Shown: in pieces, positions 44,994 to 53,710 of the stretch
Position numbering within the stretch: the first letter of the stretch is position 1
How the letters are laid out: the number at the start of each line of letters is the position of its first letter
Assembly: GCF_900603025.1 (NCBI RefSeq)
Contig: NZ_LR026975.1
Location: forward strand, 3,472,001 to 3,536,000
Length of the DNA stretch: 64,000 nucleotides
Source of the DNA: Mycolicibacterium hassiacum DSM 44199
GTDB lineage: Bacteria; Actinomycetota; Actinomycetes; Mycobacteriales; Mycobacteriaceae
Direction: 5' to 3'
Position numbers and translations under genes: made by a program
Notes under the pieces: generated by a model
Told to the model about the DNA's origin: nothing
What the model saw: only the letters and a program-made list of their open reading frames with translations
The model's database searches: none

Positions 44994-45889
44994 CCGCCAC
45001 GCCGGGCGACGAGCACGCCGAACGGTTCACCCACCTGCGACCGCTGCTGTTCACGATCGCCTACGAGATCCTCGGCAGCGCAACGGAAGCCGATGACGTG
45101 CTGCAGGAGAGCTACCTGCGTTGGGCAGAGGTGGACCTGGCGACCGTCGTCGACACCAAGTCGTATCTGGCCCGGATCGTCGCCCGGCAGGCGCTCAACA
45201 CACTGCGCGCCCAGGCCCGCCGCCGCGAACAGTACGTCGGGCCGTGGCTGCCCGAACCGCTGCTGCTCGACGAGCGTGACGCATCGGCCGATCTCGTTCT
45301 GGCCGAATCGGTTTCCATGGCGATGCTGGTAGTGCTGGAGACGTTGAGCCCGGACGAGCGGGCGGTGTTCGTGCTGCACGAGGTGTTCGGGTTCGGCCAC
45401 AACGAGATCGCCGAGACGATCGGCAAGTCGCCGGCGGCGGTCCGCCAGCTGGCGCACCGCGCCCGCGAACACGTGCAGGCGCGGCGCCGGCGCTACGAAC
45501 CGGCCGACCCGCAGCTCTCCGCGGAGCTCACCCTCCGGTTCTTCGCGGCCGCCGCCACCGGCGACATCGACGGGCTGCTGGAACTGCTGGCCGACGACGT
45601 CACCTGGACCGCCGACAGCGACGGCAAGGTCAGCGCGGCGCGCCGACCGGTCAGCGGCGCCGATCGGGTGGCCCGGCTGGTGGCCGGGCTGGTCCGCGGC
45701 GCCGGTGAGCAGGGCCGCGTCGAGTTCGCCTGGTACAACGGCGCGCCCGCGCTGCGGCTCTACCTCGGCGAGCACTTCGAGGGGGTGGTCACCGTCGAGG
45801 TGGTCGACGGACGCATCACCAACTTCTACGCGATGCGCAACCCGGACAAGCTGGTCGGCGCCGACGTCCGGCGCGCGATCGCCCGCTGA
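44990..45889 (+). CDS. ECF41-type RNA polymerase sigma factor (SigJ-like), module 2
   Basis: 299 residues with the same plan as the module 1 factor: sigma 2 (HAERFTHLRPLLFTIAYEILGSATEADDVLQ), linker GPWLPEPLL, sigma 4 (LSPDERAVFVLHEVF ... AVRQLAHRAREH) and SnoaL-like domain with DSDGK and MRNPDKL. The N-terminal 30 residues are nearly identical to module 1, also at DNA level, whereas the SnoaL parts have diverged, which suggests different signals. ATG 44990 overlaps the oxidoreductase stop. pabB begins 19 bases downstream. Confidence 0.92.
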   Translation: MTATPGDEHAERFTHLRPLLFTIAYEILGSATEADDVLQESYLRWAEVDLATVVDTKSYLARIVARQALNTLRAQARRREQYVGPWLPEPLLLDERDASADLVLAESVSMAMLVVLETLSPDERAVFVLHEVFGFGHNEIAETIGKSPAAVRQLAHRAREHVQARRRRYEPADPQLSAELTLRFFAAAATGDIDGLLELLADDVTWTADSDGKVSAARRPVSGADRVARLVAGLVRGAGEQGRVEFAWYNGAPALRLYLGEHFEGVVTVEVVDGRITNFYAMRNPDKLVGADVRRAIAR

Positions 45890-45908
45890 GATCTGTCACG
45901 CTTAGCGG

Positions 45909-47174
45909 GTGCGCGTCGAGCGGTTGGCTGAGCCGGGCACCGCGGCCGAGGTGCTGCGGGCCCTCGGCGCGGCCGCGGCGCGCCACGGGCTGGCGCCGCC
46001 GGCGGCGCTGCTCGGCGAGTGGTTCGACGCGTCGGCGGTGATCGCCCCGTCGGTGCACCTCACGCCGGTCGACCCCGCGGCGGTGTTCTCGGCCGGGACC
46101 GAGGTCGCGGGCGGCGCGGCGGGCGGGCCGGTCGGGGGCGGCTGGTTCGGTTACCTGTCCTATCCCGACCCCGGCGCCGACGGTCGCGGGTTCCGCATCC
46201 CCGAGGCGGCCGGCGGCTGGTCGGACTGCGTGCTGCGCCGCGACCGCGACGGGCACTGGTTCTACGAGAGCCTCACCGGCGCGCCGATGCCGGACTGGGT
46301 CGCCGACGCCCTGGGTACCGTCGCACCCCGGGCCCCGTGGCATATCGACTGGACGGCTCCCGACCGTGACACGCACCGGGCCGGGGTGCTGGCCTGCCTG
46401 GAGGCGATCGGCGCCGGCGAGGTGTACCAGGCCTGTGTGTGCACCCAGTACTCCGGCCGGATCACCGGCGCCCCAATCGATTTCTTCGCCGACCTGGCGG
46501 CCCGCACCACTCCCGCGCGCGCCGCGTTCCTGGCCGGCCCGTGGGGTGCGGTGGCGTCGCTGTCGCCGGAACTGTTTCTGCGCCGCCGCGGCCAATGGGT
46601 GTCGTCGAGCCCGATCAAAGGCACCCTGCCGCGTACCGCCGACCCGGCCGCGCTGCGCGCGTCGGTCAAGGACGTCGCCGAGAACGTCATGATCGTCGAC
46701 CTGGTCCGCAACGACCTGGGCCGGGTCGCGCTCACCGGCAGCGTCACCGTGCCCGAACTGCTCACGGTGCGCCCGGCGCCGGGGGTGTGGCATCTGGTAT
46801 CGACGGTGGCGGCGCGCGTCGACACCGGGGTGCCGATGGCCGACGTCCTCGACGCCACCTTTCCGCCGGCCTCGGTGACCGGAACCCCGAAGCTGCGGGC
46901 CCGCCGGCTGCTCACCGGGTGGGAGCCGTCGCGGCGCGGAGTGTATTGCGGCACAGTCGGTTTGGCCTCACCGGTGGCCGGGGTCGAGCTGAACGTCGCG
47001 ATCCGCACCGTGGAGTTCGACGCGTCGGGCAACGCGGTGCTCGGCACCGGCGGCGGCATCACCGCCGACTCCGACCCCGACCTCGAATGGCAGGAGTGCC
47101 TGCACAAGGCCGCTCCGATCGTCGGCAGCCGGTTCGCGCCCGCCGTCCCGGCCCGCCGAGCGGCGTCAGCGTGA
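45909..47174 (+). CDS. pabB: Aminodeoxychorismate synthase component I
   Basis: 421 residues of the chorismate-binding family, making 4-amino-4-deoxychorismate for folate. IGAGEVYQACVCTQY is near residues 172-186, SPELFLRRRG near 220, SSPIKGTLPRT near 236-246, and AENVMIVDLVRNDLGR near 258-273. The ending GGGITADSDPDLEWQECLHKAAPI is complete. Anthranilate synthase TrpE is longer, and the Rv1005c position supports PabB. GTG 45909 is the first start after the sigma gene. Its stop overlaps the convergent rsmI by 9 bases. Confidence 0.92.
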   Translation: MRVERLAEPGTAAEVLRALGAAAARHGLAPPAALLGEWFDASAVIAPSVHLTPVDPAAVFSAGTEVAGGAAGGPVGGGWFGYLSYPDPGADGRGFRIPEAAGGWSDCVLRRDRDGHWFYESLTGAPMPDWVADALGTVAPRAPWHIDWTAPDRDTHRAGVLACLEAIGAGEVYQACVCTQYSGRITGAPIDFFADLAARTTPARAAFLAGPWGAVASLSPELFLRRRGQWVSSSPIKGTLPRTADPAALRASVKDVAENVMIVDLVRNDLGRVALTGSVTVPELLTVRPAPGVWHLVSTVAARVDTGVPMADVLDATFPPASVTGTPKLRARRLLTGWEPSRRGVYCGTVGLASPVAGVELNVAIRTVEFDASGNAVLGTGGGITADSDPDLEWQECLHKAAPIVGSRFAPAVPARRAASA

Positions 47175-47999
47175 CCGCAGCACGGCGTCGTACAGCACGC
47201 GCCGCGGCGGGGCGCCCGGGTGCGCGGCGACCACCTGCGCGCAGGCGTCCTTGACCCGCATCCCGGCGTCGATCAGCGCGTTCGCCTCGGCCACCAGCGC
47301 GTCGAGGTCGGCGGTGGGGGTGGCGCCGGCCAGCACCACGGTGATCTCGCCGAGCACCCCGCCGGCCGCCCAGTCGGCCAGTTCGCCCAGCGAGCCGCGC
47401 CGGATCTCCTCGTGGGTCTTGGTGAGCTCGCGGCACACCACCGCGCGCCGATCCGGGCCCAGCACCGCCACGGCGTCACGCAGACACTCGGCCAGCCGCC
47501 GCGGCGACTCGAAGAACACGCAGGTGCGCGGCTCGTCGGCCAGCGACGCGAACCAGGCCCGCCGCTGAGCCGACCGGCGCGGGGCGAACCCCTCGAAACA
47601 GAACCGGTCGCTGGGCAGCCCCGACACCGCCAGCGCCGTCGTCACCGCCGACGGCCCGGGCAGGCAGCCGATCGGCAGCCCGGCGTCGACGCACGCCGTC
47701 ACCAGCCGGTAGCCCGGATCGTTGATCAGTGGCATGCCGGCGTCGCTGACCAGCAGCACCGTCGCCCCGGCGCGGATCTCCTCGAGCAGGCCGGGCACCC
47801 GCGACGCCTCGTTCTGGTCGTAGAGGCTGACCACCCGCCCCGCCGGGGCGACCCCCAGCGCCTGGGCGAGGGCGCGGATGCGGCGGGTGTCCTCGGCGGC
47901 GATGACGTCGGCCGATCCCAGCGCCTCGATGAGCCGGGCGCTGGCGTCGTCGGGCCGGCCGAGCGGGGTGGCGCCGATGAGCAGCCGACCCGTGGTCAT
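47166..47999 (-). CDS. rsmI: 16S rRNA (cytidine1402-2'-O)-methyltransferase
   Basis: 277-residue tetrapyrrole-methylase-fold enzyme. N-terminal IGATPLGRPDDAS, IAAEDTRRIRAL, VSLYDQNEASR, VLLVSDAGMPLINDPGYRLV and LPGPSAVTTAL are the ordered RsmI signatures. Methylates the P-site cytidine with RsmH. ATG 47999 is divergent from pmt, with 53 bases between them. Rv1003 position. Confidence 0.95.
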   Translation of the reverse strand: MTTGRLLIGATPLGRPDDASARLIEALGSADVIAAEDTRRIRALAQALGVAPAGRVVSLYDQNEASRVPGLLEEIRAGATVLLVSDAGMPLINDPGYRLVTACVDAGLPIGCLPGPSAVTTALAVSGLPSDRFCFEGFAPRRSAQRRAWFASLADEPRTCVFFESPRRLAECLRDAVAVLGPDRRAVVCRELTKTHEEIRRGSLGELADWAAGGVLGEITVVLAGATPTADLDALVAEANALIDAGMRVKDACAQVVAAHPGAPPRRVLYDAVLRSR

Positions 48000-48052
48000 G
48001 CCGGGTCGAGGCGGAGCGTCCGGGGCATCATCACGAGCACAGCCTACGATCG

Positions 48053-49600
48053 ATGACCGTGACCGCCCCCGCCACCAACGCGCCGCGCGCGGTCCCGGTC
48101 ATCAGTCCCGCGCCGCTGCTGCCGCCCGCCGATTTCGGCCCGGTGGACCGACTGCAGGGCTGGGCGATGACCGCGGTGATCGCAGCGCTGGCCGCGATCA
48201 CCCGGTTCTTCAACCTGGGGTCGCCGACCGATGCGGGGACACCGATCTTCGACGAGAAGCACTACGCGCCGCAGGCCTGGCAGATGCTGCACAACAGCGG
48301 CGTCGAGGACAACCCCGGCTACGGGCTGGTGGTACACCCGCCGGTCGGCAAACAGCTGATCGCGCTCGGCGAGGCGATCTTCGGCTACAACGCGGTGGGC
48401 TGGCGGTTCTCCGGGGCGGTGTGCGGCGTGATCACCATCGTGCTGGTCGCCCGGATCACCCGACGGCTCAGCCGCTCCACATTGGTCGGCGGTATCGCGG
48501 GGCTGCTGCTGATCGCCGACGGGGTGAACTTCGTCTCGTCGCGGACCGCCCTGCTCGACGGCTTCCTGGTGACGTTCGTGGTGGCGGCGTTCGGCTGCCT
48601 GATCGTCGACCGGGATCAGGTGCGGGCGCGGATGCACCTCGCGCTGCTGGACGGCCGGATCGCCGAGACCCCGTGGGGGCCCCGGCTCGGGGTGCGATGG
48701 TGGCGGTTCGGCGCCGGCGTGCTGCTGGGGCTGGCCTGCGCGACGAAATGGTCGGGGCTGTACTTCGTCGCGTTCTTCGGGCTGATGACGCTGGCATTCG
48801 ACATCGTCGCGCGCCACCAGTACCGGGTGCCGCGGCCGTGGCTGGGGGCACTGCGGCGGGACCTCGGCCCGTCGCTCTACGCGCTGGTGGTCGTCCCGTT
48901 CGGGGTGTACCTCGCCTCGTACGCGCCGTGGTTCGCGTCCGAGACCGCGATCAGCCGCTACGAGGCGGGCCGCTCGATCGGCGAGGACAGCCTACTGCCG
49001 ATCCCCGATGCGCTGCGGTCGCTGTGGCACTACACCTACGGGGTGTACCGGTTCCACTCCGGGCTGACCAACTCCGACGGCAACCACCACCCGTGGGAGT
49101 CCAAACCGTGGGCCTGGCCGATGTCGTTGCGGCCGGTGTTGTACGCGATCGACACCGAGAACGTGTCGGGCTGCGGCGCGCAGTCGTGTGTGAAGGCGGT
49201 GATGCTGGTCGGCACGCCGGCGATGTGGTTCGTCGCGGTGCCGGTGCTCGGCTGGGCGCTGTGGCGCTCGATTGTGCGGCGCGACTGGCGTTTCGCGGCC
49301 GCGCTGGTCGGCTACAGCGCGGGGTTCCTGCCGTGGTTCATCGACATCGACCGGCAGATGTACTTCTTCTACGCCGCGACGATGGCGCCGTTCTTGGTCA
49401 TGATGATCGCGCTGATCTGCGGCGACATTCTGTACAAGCCGGGGGTGAACGCGGAGCGGCGAACACTCGGGCTGATCGCGGTGAGTTGCTATGTCGCGCT
49501 GGTGATCACGAATTTCGCGTGGCTCTACCCGATCCTGACCGGTTTACCGATCTCCCAGTCGACCTGGAACATGCAGATCTGGCTGCCGTCCTGGCGCTAG
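48053..49600 (+). CDS. pmt: Polyprenol-phosphate-mannose protein mannosyltransferase Pmt
   Basis: 515-residue multi-span GT39 enzyme, O-mannosylating secreted proteins during Sec export. The first periplasmic loop has the catalytic DE in TPIFDEKHYAPQAW (near residue 66), followed by HPPVGKQLIALGE. About ten to eleven membrane spans follow. The C-terminal half has MSLRPVLYAIDTENVSGCG and SRY-type segments. ATG 48053 or GTG 48059: TACGAT ends 8 bases before the latter, so a leaderless GTG is possible. The stop is 10 bases from the left inverted repeat of the DUF559 unit. Confidence 0.94.
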   Translation: MTVTAPATNAPRAVPVISPAPLLPPADFGPVDRLQGWAMTAVIAALAAITRFFNLGSPTDAGTPIFDEKHYAPQAWQMLHNSGVEDNPGYGLVVHPPVGKQLIALGEAIFGYNAVGWRFSGAVCGVITIVLVARITRRLSRSTLVGGIAGLLLIADGVNFVSSRTALLDGFLVTFVVAAFGCLIVDRDQVRARMHLALLDGRIAETPWGPRLGVRWWRFGAGVLLGLACATKWSGLYFVAFFGLMTLAFDIVARHQYRVPRPWLGALRRDLGPSLYALVVVPFGVYLASYAPWFASETAISRYEAGRSIGEDSLLPIPDALRSLWHYTYGVYRFHSGLTNSDGNHHPWESKPWAWPMSLRPVLYAIDTENVSGCGAQSCVKAVMLVGTPAMWFVAVPVLGWALWRSIVRRDWRFAAALVGYSAGFLPWFIDIDRQMYFFYAATMAPFLVMMIALICGDILYKPGVNAERRTLGLIAVSCYVALVITNFAWLYPILTGLPISQSTWNMQIWLPSWR

Positions 49601-49610
49601 CCCCCCGTTT

Positions 49611-49671
49611 GCGACGGAATAGCATTCCTGGTCGTCACGCGGTCGATTTCACGACCACACCTTCACTCTCG
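49611..49671 (+). repeat. Left 61-bp inverted repeat of the DUF559 unit
   Basis: It starts GCGACGGAATAGCATTCC, continues TGGTCGTCACGCGG and ends CTTCACTCTCG. About six mismatches to the reverse complement of 50596-50656. It begins ten bases after the pmt stop. Confidence 0.85.
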
Positions 49672-49762
49672 GCGACAGGAGAAGTCCCCAGCCTGACGGG
49701 TCATCCACAGCGGTGGTCGCTCGTGCCCGGTGGGGTTCGCGTGATCGCCAAGGATCGAGCGC

Positions 49763-50632
49763 ATGGGGCAGGCAGTGGTCGGATCGGAGGCGGTGGCGTC
49801 CGAACTCGTTTCGCGGGGACATTTGCGCTGGAACTACCGCGCGATTTTTCCCGACGTCTACATTCCGAAGGACGCCGAACCGACGATGGTCGATCTGGCG
49901 AGGGCGGCCTTCCTGTGGTCGAAGCGGCGCGGCATCATCACCGGTCGCGCCGCCGCCGCGCTGCACGGCGCCGAGTGGATCGACCCGACCCACCCGGTCG
50001 AGCTGCTGTGCGCCAACAATCGTCCGCCGCGGGGCATCATCACCCGGCGCGACCGCGTCGGCACCGACGAGGTGGTCGTGCTGGCGGGCATCCCGGTCGC
50101 CTCGCCGGCGCGGACCGCCTTCGACCTCGGACGCCATCTGCCACGCACCCAGGCACTCGCACACCTCGATGCGCTCTCCCGCGCCACCGGCATTACCGCC
50201 GCGCATGTATGGCCACTCGCCCTGCGCTACAAAGGAATACGAAACATCCGCCAGTTCCGCCGCGTCATCGATCTGATGGATCCGGGCGCACAGTCGCCGA
50301 AGGAAAGCTGGCTGCGCCTGCTGCTCATCGACGCCGGCTATCCGCGGCCCACCACGCAGATTCCGGTGTGCAACGACTGGGGCGAGCCGTTCGCCTACCT
50401 GGACATGGGATGGGAGGGTCCGCTGATCGCGGTGGAGTACGACGGCGATGAGCACCGCAAGGACCGGTCGCGCTACGTCTGGGACGAACGCCGCCTCAGG
50501 GAGGTGCGCCGTCGCGGTTGGCTGCACGTCAAGGTGATCGCCGAGGACCGGCCGGCGGACATCCTGGCCCGCGTCGCCGAGGCGTGGGCCCAACGCGAGA
50601 GTGAAGGCGTGGTCGTCAAACAGCCCGCGTGA
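49763..50632 (+). CDS. AbiEi-like winged-helix plus DUF559 (Vsr-type) endonuclease domain protein
   Basis: 289 residues. The N-terminal half (about 1-170) looks like the AbiEi-type winged-helix/transcription-regulator module (RGHLRWNYRAIFPDVYIPKDAEPT, ITGRAAAALHG, VASPARTAFDLGR). The C-terminal part (about 195-280) is a DUF559/very-short-patch-repair-type restriction fold: SPKESWLRLLLIDAG, then AYLDMGWEGPLIAVEYDGDEHR with the Asp and Glu of a PD-(D/E)xK site, then WDERRLREVRRRGW. ATG 49763 has AAGGA eight bases upstream. The last 12 codons lie in the right inverted repeat. There is no AbiEii toxin partner. Confidence 0.8.
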   Translation: MGQAVVGSEAVASELVSRGHLRWNYRAIFPDVYIPKDAEPTMVDLARAAFLWSKRRGIITGRAAAALHGAEWIDPTHPVELLCANNRPPRGIITRRDRVGTDEVVVLAGIPVASPARTAFDLGRHLPRTQALAHLDALSRATGITAAHVWPLALRYKGIRNIRQFRRVIDLMDPGAQSPKESWLRLLLIDAGYPRPTTQIPVCNDWGEPFAYLDMGWEGPLIAVEYDGDEHRKDRSRYVWDERRLREVRRRGWLHVKVIAEDRPADILARVAEAWAQRESEGVVVKQPA

Positions 50633-50656
50633 CGACCAGGAATGCTATTCCGTTGC
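50596..50656 (-). repeat. Right 61-bp inverted repeat of the DUF559 unit
   Basis: Read on the minus strand it starts GCAACGGAATAGCATTCC, then TGGTCGTCACGCGG, and ends CTTCACTCTCG. It contains the stop codon and last codons of the endonuclease gene, and ends 24 bases before the arcA stop. Confidence 0.85.
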
Positions 50657-50680
50657 GAGGGGGGGACAGGAGAGGGGTGG

Positions 50681-51886
50681 CTAGGCCAGGGGGTCGCGGG
50701 CGATGGGGCAGGACATGCAGCGGGGGCCGCCGCGGCCGGTACCGAGTTCGGAGGCCTCGATCGCCAACACCTCGATGCCCGCATCCTCCAGGCGTGCATT
50801 GGTTTCCGAGTTCCGCTCGTAGGCGACGACCACACCGGGTGCGAGCGCCAGCGTGTTGTTGCCGTCGTCCCACTGTTCGCGTTCGGCGGTCACCGGATCG
50901 AGCCCGGTCGCGATCACCCGCAGCCGTTCGATGCCCATCGCCTCGGCCGCGGCCACCACGAACGGGCGGGCGTCGTCGATGGTCACCCCGCCGTTGCCGT
51001 CGCGCCGAATCGTGAACGCCGACAAGGTGTCCACCACGTTCGGGTACATCACCGCCGCGTCGACGTCCACCATGGTGCACACGGTGTCGAGATGCATCTG
51101 CGCCCGCCCCTGTTCGATCGGCACCGCCAGCACCGTGTGCGCCAAATCGTCGTCGAACAGGCTGCGCGCGAACGCTTCCGCGCCGGCCGGTGTGGTCCGC
51201 TCCCCCACACCGATCGCCACCACTCCGGGCGCCAGCAGCAGCACATCGCCGCCCTCGACCGGCGCCGAGCGGGACTCGTAGGCCCGCCGCACCCCCAGGA
51301 ACCGCGGGTGGTGCGCGTAGATCACGTCGGTCAGCGAGGTCTCACGCACCCGCGCGGGCAGCGCCAGCGACGTGATCGCCACCCGCGGACCGATCCACAC
51401 CGACGAGTCGCGGGTGAACACCAGGTTGGGCAACGGGTCGATGACGAAGTCACCGCCGTGGTGCATCCGCCGCACCAGCGACACCTCGCCCCCGGAGAAC
51501 GGCAACTCGTCGAACGTCATCCCCGCCACCAGCACCGAGGCCAGCCCGGTCGGCGGCAGGGTCCGCAGATACGCCGAGAGTTCTTGCGCCAGAGGCGCTC
51601 CCAGCCGACGTGAGTCGACAGCCGCGGAGATACCGTGCATGCGCGCCGCGCCGCTGTGGGTCAGCGCCTCGGTCAACAACTCCGCCAGCAGCAGCACCTC
51701 CACACCGCGGGAACGCAGCAGTTCGGCGAAGGCGTCGTGTTCACGCTGCGCCTTGGCCACCCACGGCAGGCCGTCGAACAGCAATGCGTCGTTGTTGCGC
51801 GGGGTCAACCGCTTCAGCTCCGCCCCGGGCCGGTGCAGAATGACCGCCCGCAGTCGTCCGACCTCGGAGTCGCAGCCCAGCGTCAC
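50681..51886 (-). CDS. arcA: Arginine deiminase
   Basis: 401-residue guanidino-group hydrolase converting arginine to citrulline and ammonia. [37 protein letters not shown] (substrate-binding), [20 protein letters not shown] with catalytic His, and near the C-terminus [13 protein letters not shown] with the nucleophilic Cys are intact. GTG 51886 is preferred to GTG 51895: TACGGT ends seven bases upstream (leaderless pattern) and the N-terminus then matches Rv1001 in length. No ornithine transcarbamylase or carbamate kinase is nearby. Confidence 0.95.
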   Translation of the reverse strand: MTLGCDSEVGRLRAVILHRPGAELKRLTPRNNDALLFDGLPWVAKAQREHDAFAELLRSRGVEVLLLAELLTEALTHSGAARMHGISAAVDSRRLGAPLAQELSAYLRTLPPTGLASVLVAGMTFDELPFSGGEVSLVRRMHHGGDFVIDPLPNLVFTRDSSVWIGPRVAITSLALPARVRETSLTDVIYAHHPRFLGVRRAYESRSAPVEGGDVLLLAPGVVAIGVGERTTPAGAEAFARSLFDDDLAHTVLAVPIEQGRAQMHLDTVCTMVDVDAAVMYPNVVDTLSAFTIRRDGNGGVTIDDARPFVVAAAEAMGIERLRVIATGLDPVTAEREQWDDGNNTLALAPGVVVAYERNSETNARLEDAGIEVLAIEASELGTGRGGPRCMSCPIARDPLA

Positions 51887-51942
51887 AGGTAGCACCGTAG
51901 CGCGTCGTCCACCTCAACCATTGTTTAAGTATTGTTCGGGTC

Positions 51943-52377
51943 ATGGACCTGGAGCGCGAGCTCACGCCGGGCGAGTTGTCGCGACGCAGCGGTGTCGCCG
52001 TTTCGGCGCTGCACTTCTACGAGCGCGAGGGGCTGATCACCAGCCGCCGCACCAGCGGCAATCAGCGCCGCTACGCCCGCGAGACGCTGCGCCGTGTCGC
52101 GTTCATCCGGATGTCGCAACGGCTCGGGATCCCGCTGGCTCGCATCCGTGAGGCGTTGGCCACCCTGCCCACCGACCGGGTACCGACCAGCAAGGACTGG
52201 GCGCGGCTGTCGGCGGCCTGGCGCGCCGACCTCGACGACCGGATCCTGCACCTGCAGCGACTGCGCGACAATCTGGCCGGATGCATCGGCTGCGGGTGTC
52301 TGAGCCTCAAGACATGTGCGCTGGTCAACCCGGGCGACACGCTCGCCGCGCAGGGACCGGGTCCCGCGCGTTTGTGA
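51943..52377 (+). CDS. soxR: Redox-sensitive MerR-family activator SoxR
   Basis: 144 residues. MerR winged helix at about 8-70 ([21 protein letters not shown]). The iron-sulfur signature [12 protein letters not shown] places Cys at 114, 117, 119 and 125, followed by NPGD, exactly the SoxR 2Fe-2S pattern. Actinobacterial SoxR proteins respond to redox-active metabolites rather than controlling soxS. ATG 51943 lies seven bases after TATTGT (leaderless). An imperfect dyad (CCTCAACC ... TTTAAGT) overlaps this promoter and could be its operator. It is divergent from arcA, so arcA may be a target. Confidence 0.95.
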   Translation: MDLERELTPGELSRRSGVAVSALHFYEREGLITSRRTSGNQRRYARETLRRVAFIRMSQRLGIPLARIREALATLPTDRVPTSKDWARLSAAWRADLDDRILHLQRLRDNLAGCIGCGCLSLKTCALVNPGDTLAAQGPGPARL

Positions 52378-52410
52378 TCTTTCGAACGCTTGTGCGATAA
52401 AATCCCCCGC

Positions 52411-53007
52411 ATGGAGCTGGCCCTGCAGAGCTCGCTGTTCAAGCACGCCGAACGGCGCTATCTCGGCAACGGCGCCTGGATCGACTATCGATCCGGCTGG
52501 CTCGACGACGCCGATTCCCTGTTCGCCGAACTGCTCGAGGTCATCCCGTGGCGCGCCGAACGCCGCCCGATGTACGACCGCATGGTGGACGTCCCGCGGC
52601 TGGTCAGCTTCCACAACCTGGTCGAGGAACCGGCGCCGCATCCACGGCTCAAACAACTCCGCCGCCGCCTCAACGACGCCTACGCCGGCGAACTCGGCGA
52701 ACCGTTCGTCACCGCGGGCCTGTCTCTGTACCGCGACGGCAACGACAGTGTGGCCTGGCACGGTGACACCATCGGTCGCGGCAGTAAGGAGGACACCATG
52801 GTGGCGATCGTCAGCCTCGGCGCCACAAGAACTTTCGCGCTGCGCCCACGCGGCGGCGGCAAGTCGCTGCGGATTCCGCACCACCATGGCGATCTGCTGG
52901 TGATGGGCGGGTCGTGTCAGCGCACCTGGGAACACGCGATCCCGAAGACGACGCGCCCCACCGGGCCGCGCATCAGCATCCAGTTCCGCCCGCAGGGCGT
53001 GCGATAG
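52411..53007 (+). CDS. alkB: AlkB-family alpha-ketoglutarate-dependent dioxygenase (Rv1000c-like)
   Basis: 198-residue Fe(II)/2OG oxygenase for oxidative dealkylation of DNA or RNA. The iron triad is H117-x-D119 in AWHGDTIG and H175 in TWEHAIPK. Oxoglutarate binding is through R187 in GPRISIQFR. ATG 52411 follows TAAAAT by seven bases (leaderless). It starts 33 bases after soxR on the same strand, with its own apparent promoter. It converges on the lipoprotein gene. Confidence 0.93.
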   Translation: MELALQSSLFKHAERRYLGNGAWIDYRSGWLDDADSLFAELLEVIPWRAERRPMYDRMVDVPRLVSFHNLVEEPAPHPRLKQLRRRLNDAYAGELGEPFVTAGLSLYRDGNDSVAWHGDTIGRGSKEDTMVAIVSLGATRTFALRPRGGGKSLRIPHHHGDLLVMGGSCQRTWEHAIPKTTRPTGPRISIQFRPQGVR

Positions 53008-53018
53008 CACGGGACGCG

Positions 53019-53681
53019 TCAGCGGCCGAGCACCGCCGCGGCGGCCCGGGTCAGCAACTCGCGGGCCCGCTCGGTGTCGACCGGGACGACGGGTTTGTTC
53101 GGCTCCACCAACGGATTGGCGACGACGATCACCAGCACGGTGCCGAAACTGGCGATGTAGTTGTACAGTTCGCCGGTTCCCGGCTTGCCGTTGACGATCG
53201 TCTGCAGCACCCGATGAGTGCCCAGCGTCTCGGCGCCGTCGATCTGCGGCGCCTCCACCACCTCGAGCAGACCGCGCACTCCGCCACCGGCGAACCCCAC
53301 CCGCTGGCAGTTCTCGGCGGGTCGGTTCACCGCCACCGGTTCGGAGGTCTCGACCGCGATCGTGATGAACCGGTTCCCCTCACCCTCGGCGGTGGTGGCG
53401 GCCATGTTGCCCTTGACCCCGGGCGGCAGCACCTGCGCGGTCACGAACGATCCGCAGTCGGCCGGGTCGAATTTCAGCTCGGCCGGCAGCTTCGGCGGTT
53501 CCAGCAGCCGCGGGTCGATGCCGGTCGGGCCGATGTCGGTCACCTGGAACTGCTGCCCGAAGGTCGAGCGCACCTCCTTGACGCGGGCGATGTCGGCCTG
53601 CGACAGATCCACCGACTGTCCGGTCCCGCACGCCGTCACCACGCCGGCGCACAGCGCACCGACCATCGCCCTCTTGGACAT
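53019..53681 (-). CDS. Secreted DUF5642-like lipoprotein (Rv0999-like)
   Basis: 220 residues. Signal MSKRAMVGALCAGVVTACG gives lipobox VTAC with Cys18. The mature domain begins near LSQADIARVKEVRSTFG and has two internal Cys (DCGSF and ENCQRV) that could form a disulfide. Function unknown. ATG 53681 follows TACATT by eight bases (leaderless). The next upstream minus gene encodes a protein of the same family, suggesting tandem duplication. Confidence 0.8.
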   Translation of the reverse strand: MSKRAMVGALCAGVVTACGTGQSVDLSQADIARVKEVRSTFGQQFQVTDIGPTGIDPRLLEPPKLPAELKFDPADCGSFVTAQVLPPGVKGNMAATTAEGEGNRFITIAVETSEPVAVNRPAENCQRVGFAGGGVRGLLEVVEAPQIDGAETLGTHRVLQTIVNGKPGTGELYNYIASFGTVLVIVVANPLVEPNKPVVPVDTERARELLTRAAAAVLGR

Positions 53682-53710
53682 CGCCGCACAATGTACCCGC
53701 CGCGGCGGCG

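Larger units (their letters stand above)
49611..50656. mobile_element. 1,046-base unit: single DUF559 endonuclease gene between 61-bp inverted repeats
   Basis: The unit fills the gap between the convergent genes pmt and arcA, which are neighbours in M. tuberculosis. Its ends are inverted repeats with about 55 of 61 matches, and it holds exactly one gene, whose 3' end lies in the right repeat. The outer 18 bases recur as a hairpin without a gene at 12646-12710. C-runs flank all four arms. No transposase or clear target-site duplication is seen, so mobility is inferred from structure. Confidence 0.6.

Noticed and set aside
45893..45923. TGTCACG before pabB as a third ECF41 promoter
   Set aside because: The distance to the next CGTC is 13 bases rather than 16, and it falls inside the pabB start region.
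49763..50632. AbiEi antitoxin of a type IV toxin-antitoxin pair
   Set aside because: No AbiEii nucleotidyltransferase toxin gene is adjacent; the protein instead carries its own DUF559 nuclease domain.
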